Source: Corylus avellana (lineage: Eukaryota; Streptophyta; Magnoliopsida; Fagales; Betulaceae). Taken from it: DNA of 64,000 bases. Under the pieces are notes generated by a model. The model was not told where the DNA came from. It saw only the letters and a program-made list of their open reading frames with translations, and did not search any database. A program made the translations under genes and the position numbers. Location: the NCBI RefSeq assembly GCF_901000735.1, contig NC_081549.1:18957603-19021602 (forward strand), read 5' to 3'. This document shows positions 44,675 to 57,700 of the stretch, piece by piece (the first letter of the stretch is position 1; each line of letters begins with the position of its first letter).

Positions 44675-45578
44675 CGCAATTACCCGCGAACCGTGCCACC
44701 CATCCACAACCTCCAAACGTACTCGACATTTAACGCGGTGGCCTTAGAGTGCCGTTTGAGGTTCAAACTTTGTCCCCTAACGTTTAGATGGACCGTCAAA
44801 GGCCGTTAACCGATAGGGTTTTTTGTTTGTTTAAAAAAGCTCGCGCAGCAAACTCGACCTTCGATAACGGTAATAATTAACGGAGACGTCGGTGCCTCAC
44901 ATATTCGTTATATCTACATACATATAAAATCTTATTCAATAATATTTCCTTTTACTTTCTTTTTCTCTTTGTTTCAACGGGCGAGGATTTTTCGAAACAA
45001 AAGCTCCTGGTTCTTTCTGAGAGCGAGTTTTCTTGGGCTCGAATTTATTGGTCTCTTCGATAAGCTCGATTTCGATTCCCGCCACTTCTCTACGGGAGGG
45101 GGTACTTTTACCTTCACAAATCAAAGTTTTTGTTTTGGTCTTTTTGTATTGCAAAACCGGTTTTTGTTTATTTTATTTTATTTTTATTTTTTTCTTCATA
45201 TTTTTACAGTGGTTTTTTGATCGTGTAAACTTGTTTGCTGGAATCCCAAGAGCTCTGATTTGTGAAAGATTCATTGGTTTGTTCAGAAACCCTAGAATTC
45301 TCCGTTTCTTGTAGAGGATTATTGGTTTTACTCATGGGTTTTGATCTGATAACTGATTGTAAGATCTGGGTTTTGATTGTATTCGTCTTTGGCGGTGGGG
45401 GGTTTTGGAAATCTGGGCACGGGTGGGGTTTTTAGGGTTTTTGGTGATTATGATTTGTTTTGTCTTTCTTGGAACGGTTTGCTATACCTCTGTCTGTCTG
45501 TTTGTTTGTTTATTTACTTCTATTTTTGTTCATTTGGATGTTGGGTTTTATAGATGATTGTACTTGTAGAAGGATGAG

Positions 45579-48500
45579 ATGGCTGAGATGAAATTGGAAG
45601 AGCGTTGTCTTGAGAATAAACAATCAACGGCTGCTTCGAGCTCCTCTGTATCCGAAGGCAGTGGTAGTGCAAATCTCAAGTCCCCGGGGACGTGTAGCCC
45701 GGCCCCAACATCACCGTCTCCTCGGTACTAGTTCTTGAATTCCTTTGCTTTTGCATTCAATTATAGCTATGTGATGCGCTGCTGCTCAAAAAGTGGGGTC
45801 AAATTGCTATGTTCAGTGTCTTGTATTGACTATGCTTAATCCAAATTTTCTTTTATCAGGCCTCTTAGAAAGCGTAAAATTGCTTTATGAATTAGGTTTC
45901 TCTGCTCTGCATATGGGCGAAGCTTTGTGACCATTCTAATAGGTTATTTTCATTGTAATCAGTTATCTGGCTAATGAGCTTAATTATGCGAATTTGTCCT
46001 TGCAGGAGGGCCACTGGCCCAATTAGACGAGCGAAGGGTGGTTGGACTGCACAGGAGGTTAGTATTTTTCATAGTTCTCTGAAGTCCGATAATTTATGGT
46101 CTAGAAACTTTTCATGTGTTCCTGTGGGTCAGCTAGCTTATGAAAGTGTGAGGTTGATCTAGGGCAGTTGTTTAGTCATCTTATGTGGAAAGACGTTATC
46201 TGGTGTTTGGTTTAGGAACGACTGGTTTACCACTGATGTTATCAGTAGCATACATGTTGATTTGGAAGATCTTTGAAACCATATCCTATCACGTGGATGT
46301 AGCTCAGATCTGCTTGTGTTCACCCATATTCATTTGTTGTTGCAATGCTTTATGCAGCTGTTTTTTTATCATCTACCTTTCAGGGGTTGTGCTCATAATT
46401 ACTAACAACAACGTCATTTTCTATAGGATGAGACGTTAAGGAATGCTGTTGCAGCTTTTAAGGGGAAGAGTTGGAAGAAAATAGGTTTCTTTCTTTCCTC
46501 ACTAGTGCCTCTGATATTGGTTGTTCTGTGCTGCTTTAGTTGTGTGCAGTTCTGAAATGCAGCTGTTGGTCAGGAATTTTATTTTTACAAATTTCTGGTG
46601 GCCATTTTTGCCAAACTTAAGTAGCCAGAGATTCTGTTTGGAAAATGTGTGTACTTGAAGTACTTGAGAGTTTGAAAAATAGTGGACTTAAATGAATCAT
46701 GAATTAATAGAGCTGGATGTCTGAATAACCTTACTTTGGTTTACCCACTTTCGAGACCTCCAAGCATTTGAAGCTAGTCCAATGTTTGTTACAGCATAAG
46801 AAGAAGCCCAAGTACTTGTCATGGAATTCAAATGGTTTGAGAAAGAAGTTTGTGCTACTATGGCAACCAGAGCTGAAGTTAGCAGAACATTTAAACAACC
46901 AAATTCTTTAGAAACAAGATTGAATTGGACAAATAGATAGATATTTTGTTGTTAAAAGTGGTTGAGCGTAGTCTTTTGTTTAAATAAAATCTAGTTAAAG
47001 GCCTGATGTATTTTAATATTAGTCATTAGATCGACACATAGCCTAAACTTTTTAACATCTAGTATTCATTATAAAGTAACGCTATTCTGCTTAAATTCAT
47101 GAAACTGATCCAATGTGTGTTGCTACAATGTGTTTGCAGCTGAGTTTTTTCCTGATAGATCTGAAGTTCAATGTCTGCATCGATGGCAGAAAGTTCTAAA
47201 TCCGGATCTTGTAAAAGGACCATGGACTCAAGAGGTTGGCTTTTGGTCTTTTTCTTTGTTTAATAGTTTTCCTTCTCGCATTTTGTGGTTCAAGCATTAA
47301 AGCTTTTGTTCTTTGTGTGGCTTGTAGGAGGACGATAAAATCATTGAGCTGGTAACAAGATATGGGCCTACAAAATGGTCTTTGATTGCCAAGTCTTTGG
47401 CTGGTCGTATAGGGAAACAATGCCGAGAAAGGTAGCATTTTATCTGTGACTATAATTAGCTGTGTAATCTTGTTTAATATTTTCAGTTTGTATCCTCCCT
47501 CCCCAAAAAAAAAGAAAAAAAAAAGATAAGGTCTTAGAAGTTATTTCTCCTGGTTTTATATGATGGGGGTGATCATGATTTAAAGTTTTATCACTATCTT
47601 CTTGATGGCGTTGATGTTTTAAATTTGATTTCATCATGATGAGCAAAGAAATGGTTAACTTCTGTTTGTACTTATGAAAGGAATGTTTCTGATTTCTTCA
47701 GGTGGCACAATCATTTGAATCCAGATATTAAAAAAGATGCTTGGACTTTAGATGAGGAATTAGCTCTCATGAAAGCCCACCGGATACATGGGAACAAATG
47801 GGCTGAAATAGCTAAGGTTCTATGTGGAAGGTACTGATTCTTGTTTGAGTTGTCACGTTTTTTATTTTCAATGAAATTGGGTGCTAAATTAAAGTATTAA
47901 TAAGGTTGATCAAGCAAAACGGCCACAGTAAAATTTGCACATTCCCAATCTCATCACTCGTGGTAGAGTAAAAACTTCACATCTTCTGTACTTGCTCCTT
48001 CCCACCAGCTCATGTGCATACTCATTCTTGAAGCCAAGTGCTTTATTATTATTGGGGGGTAAATGGATGTGCAATGCAGATGAGATCGTTTCAAGGTCAC
48101 ACAAATGTGCTTTTCAGCTGAAGCCCTTAGAACAATATTTGAAGCCAATAAAAAAAGAATTGTTAATGAATGTGAATGATTTTTCTACTTTTATTTTTTA
48201 TTATCTTAACCTAGATCCAATGCATCATCTCCAATATATAATCTATGGGAATGCTGTGAAAACAGGCTAACTTCATTTGCAGTATGTGTGCTTGAATGTA
48301 TTAGTTTAAGTGAAGTCTTCTATATGACTTTCTTTATGCAGAACTGACAATGCTATAAAGAATCACTGGAATAGTTCCTTGAAGAAAAAGTTAGATTTCT
48401 ATTTGGCTACTGGGAAACTTCCGCCACTTCCAAAGAATAGTCCCCAAAATGGTGCTAAAGACACGAATAGATCCACTGTAGCTAAAAACTTACCTCTTTG

Positions 48501-49533
48501 TTCAAATAAAGGCTCGGATTCAACTGCCCAATCATCATCTGGAACTACAGACATTTGTAAGACGAATGAAAATAGCAAGGATCAGTTAGTTTCCTCAGCT
48601 CCATCTCGTGACATGGCTGCTTCATTAAATGTCATTCCAAATAGTTCTGCTGATTCTGAATGTGAAGAATTCAAGGCAGGATCATCCAATATGGATCTTA
48701 GCTGCAGCAACTCAGGGTCAGTGCGAAATTTTGAGAATTCTGGAATCAACAGCGAGCCAAAGTTTGAGAATTGTGCAATCAACAGCAAGCTGAAGATTGA
48801 CAATTGTGGAAACAACGATGAACCAATGGTTGAGAAATGTGGAACCAATATCAAAATTGATGAAGACAAAGTTATTGGAACACCTTTGTCACGTGAAACT
48901 CCAATATATGGTTCTTTGTACTATGAGCCACCACAGTTAGAAAGTTGTAATCCATTAGATTTTGATGTTCTGAACTCTAGCTGCATGCAGCATGAGTACA
49001 ACTCGAGTCCGATTGTGTCTCCTATTAGTTTCTTCACTCCGCCTTGTGTGAAGGGTGGTCGTTTAAGCATTCCAAGTCCTGAGTCAATATTGAAAATGGC
49101 CGCTAAGAGCTTCCCCAATACTCCTTCCATATTAAGAAAGAGGAATACTGGAGGTCAAAAGCATCTGCATCCTAATAAAATTGCGAGAGCAGATGAGGAA
49201 TCAGTTAAAAAAGTTGTATATGGTTCTGATGAACAGAGAAAAAGTAAGAACAGTTTGGAGAAGTCCGAGTGTCAAGATGAAAGTTTGTGTGAGAGTCCAG
49301 CTTCTCATGGGAACAGCATTATTGGGGCTAACGGTGAGGCTTTTAATGCATCTCCTCCATATCGGTTAAGATCCAAACGAACTGCTGTTTTGAAGTCAGT
49401 GGAGAAACAACTTGATTTCACATTTGAGAAAGAGAAATGTGATGCTAATACCAAATCCATAGAATTATCCACAAATGGGAGCTCCCCTGTTACTGAAGAT
49501 TGTTCGCATGCAACAAAGATTGGAGTGACCTAG
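45579..49533 (+). CDS. MYB3R5: Three-repeat MYB transcription factor (MYB3R)
   Basis: Nuclear c-MYB-type factor that binds MSA elements and regulates G2/M genes. Exons 45579-45724, 46006-46057, 46427-46484, 47140-47234, 47328-47431, 47702-47830 and 48342-49533 join to 591 residues. R1 (about 59-109) starts KGGWTAQEDETLRNAV and has W at the usual spacing (KSWKKIAEFF, HRWQKVLNP). R2 (about 111-161) starts KGPWTQEEDDKIIELV and includes KWSLIAKSLAGR. R3 (about 163-212) has AWTLDEELALMKAHR and IKNHWNSSLKKK. The C-terminal half includes SPESILKMAAKSFPNTPSIL, a conserved MYB3R motif. A repeated asparagine-rich stretch lies near 315-365. A donor at 49544 and acceptor at 49712 suggest an intron just after the stop, too close to trigger decay. 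MYB3R5 rather than MYB3R3 is inferred from the neighbours. Confidence 0.92.
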
Positions 49534-51527
49534 GGCTTTAATCGTAAGTTCTTACTTCTCTAACCATTGTTCGTTAAGTTCTGGTCCATCCGATTCTTTT
49601 TTTGAACTACTATCTTCTCAAGTAATTAAATATTCCACTTTGGCTCCTTCCTTTGAATATTGATCATTTCAGTAGACATTGGAAACAAAAATGCATTTCT
49701 GTTTTGCTTCAGGATCAAAACTTGATCCTACACTGAGAAAGTCCTAATTCTTTGGATGAAAGATCTTGACGAGTCTGATAAATTTTCAGCTCATGACATA
49801 TCTTCAAATGTGCTTGCTGAGTTGAATAAAGAAATCTTGATACATTATTTGCACAAATATGTAGGATATATGCAGGAGGCAGTTATCTTAATCATCTGGC
49901 ATAGGGCCGAGACATGATAGTCTGTCATTTATGGTTTTGGGAGTATGGAGTTACTTTTTCCCAGTAACCACTCTATATGCCCCTTCACATCATTTCTCTT
50001 GCCCCTATGTTTTTTTTCCCCTTTGGAAGAAAAGCCCTTCAAACATAGTTTTTTTTTTTTTTTTTCCTGAGATAACTGGGAAGAAGGAAGGGGTCAGTCC
50101 TTCAACATAGTTAATGTGTTGTAACATATACAAATCCTTGAAGGAAATTAAACTTGAACCGATATGTAAGAATTTTCATCTTTTACAATCTGTGGAAATC
50201 CAGGTACATAACTGTGGCTCCCTTTCTAAATGGACTAGTGACAGGTAGAATATAAAATAAGCGAATGGATCCTAGCTTGAAAAGTCTACCATGACTGGAT
50301 TATTCTGTTCTAACATCAAGGTTAACTAGCTGGTTCGTGCTAAGTTTGCTGATTATTTGATATGGATTATAATCTTCTATCATCAAGCTTATCTTGAATT
50401 TGTTTGAACATATATTCTAAGGTTTTTGCTTATATATATTATGTTATACGATTTGAGGGTTTTGGGACAGAATTGGTCCTAGAGTTGAGCACCCACCCCT
50501 TTAAATTCTTTGTTTCTTTGATATACGTATCTCCATTGAGTTGGTGATGACATGAAACTATGAAGTATGAACACAGTTCTCATATATGTCTCTAATATGT
50601 TTTTTTTTTTTTTTTTTTTTTGATTTAGGGATAAAGATTGGAAATATTTTGAATTTGGTTGACAGTTTCCTTCTATGCGACGATCAAATTTCACATTCTA
50701 CAAAAGCTGCTCAAAAGCGACCAAATATTTTGAAGTTGGATAACTTGATTGCTTGCTTGGAACATGAATAAATCTTCAATGGCATAATCATCTTGCAGAT
50801 GCATGTTAGTAGGTACACGGACAATTTTTTTGGTCATACCCACAAAAGTGTGTGGCAGGAGGCTTCTGGTAAGTGTAGAATAAGAAGATAGGTCCCAAAT
50901 TACCTGTGAAAATAGATTGACTGTACTGGATTTGCAGATACCCCATCGTAAGAAAGGAAATGATGCTTGAAAACTTCGTTGTTCCCCCCTTCCATGTCTT
51001 GGATTCTTTTCTACATATATCTACAAGTGGAAGTAGCAATGTAATTGTACTCATAACTCATAAAACCTGTGTACTTCAAAAAATACAAGTCTGTCTTCTA
51101 ATGGTGCGTACTGATTTGTCTTCCGAGTGGTAACTTTTCTTTTTTTTTTTAAGAACTTTTTTACTCTATTCTTTGAGCCCTTATCCTGAAAAATGTAATT
51201 GGACATCGAATGAAATTTAGGATGAAGTTTTCTTCGTGGATTTTTTTTTTTCATAACATAATCTATTAAATTGACATACATATGACTTTGGGGGCCTTGC
51301 CCACCCTTCCAAAGATTGTTTATTTCACTGTTTAGAACAACTTTGAATTTTTTTTAAAAGACCAAAAAAAAAAAAAAAAACCATAATCCAAAATGCCAAA
51401 AAGAAAATCCAATTTAGACAACAATCCTACTACAACTCTAAAAGGGATTCTCGAAAGTGAAGAAAGCAACCAGAGATACTACCAGCGAAGCTAGTTGTGG
51501 CAGCTCATTGTGGACGATGTGGATATT

Positions 51528-51681
51528 AATAAACAAAATCCATTTTAATTTGGCTTATGGCTAACTTATGAGAGAGTTGGGGAGACTAAGATGTAGTTGT
51601 ACGGAATAAACAAAATCCATTTTAACTTAGCTTATGGCTAACTTATGAGAGAGTTGGGGAGACTAAGATGTAGTTGTATGG
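51528..51681. repeat. 77-bp tandem duplication
   Basis: AATAAACAAAATCCATTTTA through AGATGTAGTTGTA is repeated in tandem at 51528 and 51605 with very few differences. Confidence 0.9.
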
Positions 51682-52078
51682 TGGCCGAAAAGACACCATT
51701 TGAGGTGGTGAGGCCAAGAATTACCAAAATAAGATATTTTTGAGGTTTAGATAGGCTCAACAAATGAGAGCCATAAGTGTTGTAAACTTGTAATAGAGCA
51801 TAAACCTCAAAGAAGGAAGCCCTATCCCTCGTAACCCTTTTCTCTCATTCAATTAAAAAAAAAAAAAAAAAAGAAAAAGAAATGAGGAAGCCCTAGGTTA
51901 TCTAAAAATTTGAAAAATGGAAAGCTTAAGTGACTAAATTAGAATTATTATTTATGGTTTAAAAATGGCAAGGATTAAATGATAAAATAAAATGAAATTA
52001 TTAATTTGATTTAATTTATATCATATACATTGATTATTTGATAAAAAAAAAAATATATACATAGATTATTTGTTAAAA

Positions 52079-52589
52079 GGGTTAAATAATTTACAAGTGA
52101 ATGTGATTTGACCTAAAATGAAATAGACCCCATCGATTTTATAAAGTGCCGCATATGGTACTTGTGGATGTCTAATAAACGTAGTTGGTCATTTTGTCCA
52201 GTAATTTAACGGTGTGCCACATCAAATAAATCAATGATTGTGATGTGTCTCATGCCACATTAATATTATGTAAAAAAAAAAAAAAAATAGGGGGTGGTTC
52301 GACCACCCCCATTTGGCCAAAAGAGCACAATATTAATCTATTAAAAATTGATGAATACATAATAGATCACCACCTAATTTTTTTTTTTTTTTAAAAAAAA
52401 AAAATTAACGTAACAAATAAGACATGTGATGGTCATTAATTGGTTTAATGTGGCATGCCGTTAAATTATTAAATGGAATGACATGAAGGACAAGATGTGT
52501 TTATCAGAAGTCCACATGTATCATTTGCGATACTTTTCAAAACTGTTGGACTATTTGATTTCTTATCAAACCACTAAAGTATTTAACCC
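52079..52589. mobile_element. Long-TIR MITE with a GC-rich palindrome inside
   Basis: The left end GGGTTAAATAATTTACAAGT and the right end read inward GGGTTAAATACTTTAGTGGT begin arms of roughly 200 bases. They share ATTTAACGG(T/C)(G/A)TGCCACAT and other blocks. The core has GGGGGTGGTTCGACCACCCC at about 52293. Flanking 9-mers agree only partly, so the target duplication is uncertain. Confidence 0.7.
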
Positions 52590-52828
52590 TAGTAAAGCAC
52601 CAAAAAAAAAAAAAAAAAACAAACAAACAAACAAAAAACAAAAAAAAACTCACATAGTTATCTCTGGTGGTACGTGTTCTACCTTAAATGGATTCTCTAA
52701 GCTAGTAAACAAGGATGTGGCAATTACTAAGATCATACCATCAACAAACAGCAAAATTATTTTGCCAGTGACCTCTATGCTGCCACTCTGTTCAAGGGAA
52801 ACGGATTCTCTCCATTTCACTTGAAATT

Positions 52829-52897
52829 GAGAGGGTCCATTTAGCGTATTTAGAGGGGACAACTATGCCCCTCTAAATACACTAAATGAACCCTCTC
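52829..52897. repeat. Short near-perfect hairpin
   Basis: The arms are GAGAGGGTCCATTTAGCGTA... and, inverted, GAGAGGGTTCATTTAGTGTA..., each about 30 bases with a 9-base loop (ACAACTATG). It may be a tiny foldback element. Confidence 0.75.
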
Positions 52898-54769
52898 CTC
52901 TCCCTGTTTTCAAGGCCCTTGGCAATAAAAGGCAAAAGCCTGTGAGGTGTTTTCTAAACTCCTGTCTAAAGATGAAGAAATTGAGAAGGCTTTGTTTCTC
53001 ACGATTTCTATTTGATGCTTGATAGGACGAAAATAAAAGAAAATATATTTGGTTTCCTTTCCTTGATTTTGCCAGCCGTTGCTTGATATCATTTTTGTTG
53101 GTTTTTTATTTTATTTTGTTGCCTTATTGGTATTAGCCTTTGCTTGATTTGTGGGGTTTTTTTTTTTTTTTTTTTTTTTAATTTCCGTCTGTCTGATGGT
53201 TCATTAATGTCTGTCTGATGTGCTTGATAACTGTCAAATCCATCCTAAACTAGAGAAACACTTGCTCAGGCCAGAAAAAAAAAAGGAGTTTAGATCAAAA
53301 GGAGCACAATGTCAGTCTATTAATGAATACATAATGGATGACCTTTTTATGTACAAGATGCTCATCCAAGAAGGAATTAGAACTAATTACGGGAACTGGT
53401 GTGATTGTTTCAACCCCCCCACCCCCCAAAAAACAGAAACCCAAAAGTATAAAAAAAAAATAAAAAGAGGAAAAGGAGCATGAACAATATACTTGGAGCA
53501 GCAGCTGTTCACCATCGATAGGGGGAATTTTCCACCCCACGGACCCAGTAGATAGGGTAGGAAATCACAGCTAAGAACTTAGAGCATTGTGAAGAACTGC
53601 ACAACCACAAATCCACCATAGGACTCAAAATTTCCGCTTGTGGACGAAGATTACAAAAGTATCTGCAAATACATGCAACTAAATGAGTAGAAGGCAAAAC
53701 ATTAATCCCTTGCACAAAGATACTGGGTCAAGAATAGTTCGTTTTTCCGCAAATAACAAGCGGTGGCATAAAATCGGTCAAAGAAAAAGAAATAGTGCAG
53801 GCGACTCTCAGCAAAGATGACACATCTCACAGACCACATGAAAAGGAGGAAATAATGTTAAAAACTCTCAAAAACATGTTCAATTAATAAAATGTAACTT
53901 ACGAATAAAGTTTATTTACCATCCAAAGCATTAGATTCAGTCCTCAAGAACAAAGCCCTAAATACTGTAATTTGCAACAAAGGGCAAAATTGCAGGATGG
54001 GCTAAAGCTTATGTCCGTTCTAAAACCTATAACTTCACAACATTCTGCCCAGTCTTATTAAATAACTTTACTAAGAAGTTACATTCCAATAAATAGAACA
54101 ATTAGGATATGCAAGCCAGATTCTCATGATTCATCATTGTTAACCATGAAAAGGTGGTAAAAAAATGAGAATAAGACAAAGAGGCCCATCTCAACCAAGT
54201 GCTGGATAGCGTCAATACCATCTCTGGTCATAGTGAATCAGGATGCCCATGATACCCGTTAGGTTAAGGTTGTTGATATCAATGTTAAGTCAACTTGACG
54301 GAATCATTAATTTGGACAGAAGAGTATGAATCCCAATCTCACTTATCATAGTCCATTGCGAAAATGCAAATTTCTTCTGAAGATTTTCTCATGATAAATC
54401 TGATCCATGAAATCATATATATAAATTTCTGTTTTGAGAGTGGAAAAAGAACCAAGGGCAGAGTGGTTTCCAGACCAGCAGATAAGAAGAGAAAATAAAA
54501 CAATAGCAAACTGACCTGAATGAGCTGTATGTACAACACCATGCCAAAGTCCAAGATCCTTAATAAATTGCCCCTATCAGATATATAGAGCATATGCAGG
54601 AACACTTTCCATCTCCTTATAGGTCTCATTCAAAATTCTGAACAGCCTGCAAAACTCGGATATTCAGCATCAATAATACACCAAAGATATACATGCACTG
54701 AAGCAAGGTCATGAAAAAAGAAAATGCATAACACCGACCTTCTCAAGAAACATAAGCATGAAATCCACA

Positions 54770-57700
54770 CTACACCGTGAAGAAAGAACCAATAGTAGTT
54801 TGGTGAAGAACCTTAGAACTCCGATCAAGGCCATGGGAAGCAACCTATCAAGCAGAATTAAATAAGAAAATATTACTTAACCGTTACCAAAAAAAGAAAA
54901 AAAAAATTGATGATGAAAACAAATTTGAACAAAAGGCAAAAATAAAAAAAAGCGGGGCAACTTAAGTAGGATACATTTTTAAGTTCAGGTACTTGGGTCG
55001 TGTCATACATATAAACAAAGCAAAAGACCCTTTCTCAAGCTAAAATGACAAAACTAAAATAATCACAAGACCCTAAAAAAAAAAAATGTTCTCTTCACCA
55101 TGTAAGTTAGAGCAGCATAGCGTTCCTCATTCAAGTACAATGGCTTCCCTCTATGCATGTCAATATCCTGCGAAATAATAATAATAAAAAAGTGTAAATA
55201 GCTAGAAGAAAAATCCTACATATGTTCATGTATACATTAAAGGCACAAAACTTACAACAAAGCTAGCAGAAGGCTACTAAACTTCAAACAAGTACTACAG
55301 TTTTCAGCAGTGATATCTAAAACACTTCAAAATCGTGACCAATTAAATTGACCTTCTATACAAAGATTGCAGCATTTGAATGGAATTAGGTGAATGTCAA
55401 TAGTTTATTATATTTACCTTTTCCAAGGGAAAGAAACTGAATAGACTTGAAATCAGCATGTGGGTTTTTAAGAACAAATCAAACCTCAGATAGATAAACT
55501 TTAAAATTTGACATTGTAATTTAAATCTAAGAGCCCGTTTGGTTTGTGGAATAGACCCCTGGAATGGAATGCCTATTCCCCGTGGAAATCACTAATTTCT
55601 TACATACAAGAATAACTATTCCTTTAAAAAATGAGAGGAATAGCTATTTTTGAAGGAATAGGCTGCATTTTCCAAAATAATACCCTTACTTTTTTCTTTT
55701 TATTTCAAACTTACAAAAGAAAAAAAAAAAAAAAATGGAAAATACAGTGGGAAGCCGGCCACCCACAAAAGAGGCCAGGGGTGGTGCGACCACCATCGTG
55801 GCGTTTCAGGGTGGCTAAGGCCACCCCAAATTTGGCTTCTGAGGTTGCCGTGGCCACCCCCGGCTGCTCTGTGGGTGGCCGACCAGCCACCCATTTAATT
55901 TTTTAAATTTTTTTGTTTTTTGAAAAAAAGAGAGAAAGAAATAGTGATGGGCTTTTTAGTAATTTTGATTCAATTCCACTTAAAACATGTGTTGTTACCT
56001 AACTTAGGAATAAGAATAATTATTCAAATCCACTCTCCTCTATTCCTAATAATAGCCATTCATTTTCCTAATGGAATACCCATTCCACAAAACAAACGAC
56101 GCCTAAGTGAGGAAGTTTAAAACAAAAGAAATATTGCATGGGCGAAAAACCCCTTTGAGGAAGAAAAATTAACAGAAGAAGAATCCATTCAAAGCGACAA
56201 GAAAATGCAGGTTCATCAAGACAGAACATAAACAACATAAGAAAGAAAAGTTTACCTCTTCGCCAAAAGTATCCAGGTAAGGTGATGGCCAAGGAGACTG
56301 ACGTGCAGATCTCTGTAGCAGGATTGTTGTTTTCTATCATAACAAAGAATATGATTTATCAGTTATCAACTCAAACGAAAAAGTTCAAGGTAAGACAGAA
56401 GAAATAGAACTATGGAGACTTTTTGAGCTTCCTACAAATAAACTAGAAAAACTATTAAGCATACCCTGATCAATAGGAACACTCCAGTACCAGCACCACA
56501 GACCATTGCATGAGCTTGGCATCCACTTTGGCTTTAAAAGAATAAAATATAACCGAACTTCCAGTTAGTTGATAAAGCATAAGCATGTAAACATGTGACA
56601 TTGAGATCAAATGTTAAGCATGAAGCCATGAACCACAAAAGGTTAATTTGATCTCTTTTTATAGTTTATTTAATGCCTTATGACATCAAGATCAGAAGTA
56701 TGACTCTGAACTTTTGAGAAACATGATCTGTAACAGCAACTATGAGGATGGGAGGAGCAAGAACCTGCAGCAAGACTTCCAGCTTGGAGAGCATAATCTA
56801 CCACACAGGAGGCATAATGCGGGCTCACCAAGGGTAGATTTGCAGTCAGGGCAACGCTGTTTTATCAACCTGATAAAAAATGTATATATTATGAACGGAG
56901 CTTTTCAAGAGAAAAAGGACATTCTGTAAGCATATCTGAAGTTGAAAAGTTAAAAACAAACCTCTGCAAGACATCCTGGTAAAGATGGGGAAGATGCATT
57001 AACTTAAATGGAATTGCAGGTGTAATATGCATTTCACGTCCAAAACCACGAACTTTGAACTGCTCACAGAAATGATAAACCCATTTTAAAGCTAGAGGAC
57101 GCAGAATTTCTTCCTTTAAAACAACATCCAGCGGTGGAATCTTAAACAAGTTCTCCAGCTGTTGGATTTCATTGAACTCGATCAACGAACCATCAGTGAT
57201 ATCCATCATGTCATTGATGGCAACAGATGATCTATCAAACACATTATCCCTATCATAGAAAGGTGCTGGGGCAGATGCGTTGAGTAGTTTCCACAGCAGT
57301 GCACACCTCCGCAAATAAGGGAAACTCAAGCTGCGAATTGTATCCCTAATATTACTCGATGGGCCAATATAACGTGAGACAAAATATTGCTGGGCACATC
57401 CAGATTCCCCCAAAACTTTGCAGATGTCAGAAATCAGGCAATCATTAAATCCTAGTTCACTCGTCTTGCAGTGATGTATCCCACAATATGTAATTATAGC
57501 CTGCATTCCAATTATCAGGATCAGGAAACTAGACTAGTGATGGTAAATTGGATTTAGTTCGGCTAACACACCTGCACTACAGAGATGGCATAGAAGACAT
57601 GCACAAGGGATAACATCGATTCTTCGCATGATAGAAATGGATATGGAAGACAAAAGATAGCCCACATCAATGATGAAAAAGGGTCACCAGAAAGGACAGG

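Larger units (their letters stand above)
42278..45578. other. Intergenic region and MYB3R promoter/leader
   Basis: The first ~200 bases are the TIM9 3' flank. The middle holds SINE copies (43532-43705 and 44106-44301). From about 44500 the sequence is the MYB3R promoter, with an MSA-like site at 44665. A probable leader follows from about 44950, with pyrimidine-rich stretches. ATGAGATGGCTGAGATGA at 45574 gives a five-codon upstream frame overlapping the MYB3R start. Confidence 0.5.
49534..54769. other. Intergenic region between convergent MYB3R and PRT6
   Basis: The left few hundred bases are MYB3R 3' untranslated sequence, the right part possibly spliced PRT6 3' untranslated sequence (exons 54769-54739 and 54646-54516). 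Between them lie T-tracts, a 77-bp tandem duplication (51528-51681), an inverted-repeat MITE (52079-52589) and a short hairpin (52829-52897). I found no coding frame with family marks. Confidence 0.55.

Noticed and set aside
54339..54629. 96-codon frame downstream of the PRT6 stop
   Set aside because: It overlaps probable 3' untranslated exons, is hydrophobic by base composition, and has no homology I recognise.
55631..55906. Open frame in a PRT6 intron
   Set aside because: It lies inside the Tourist-like MITE and reads through its GC-rich core.
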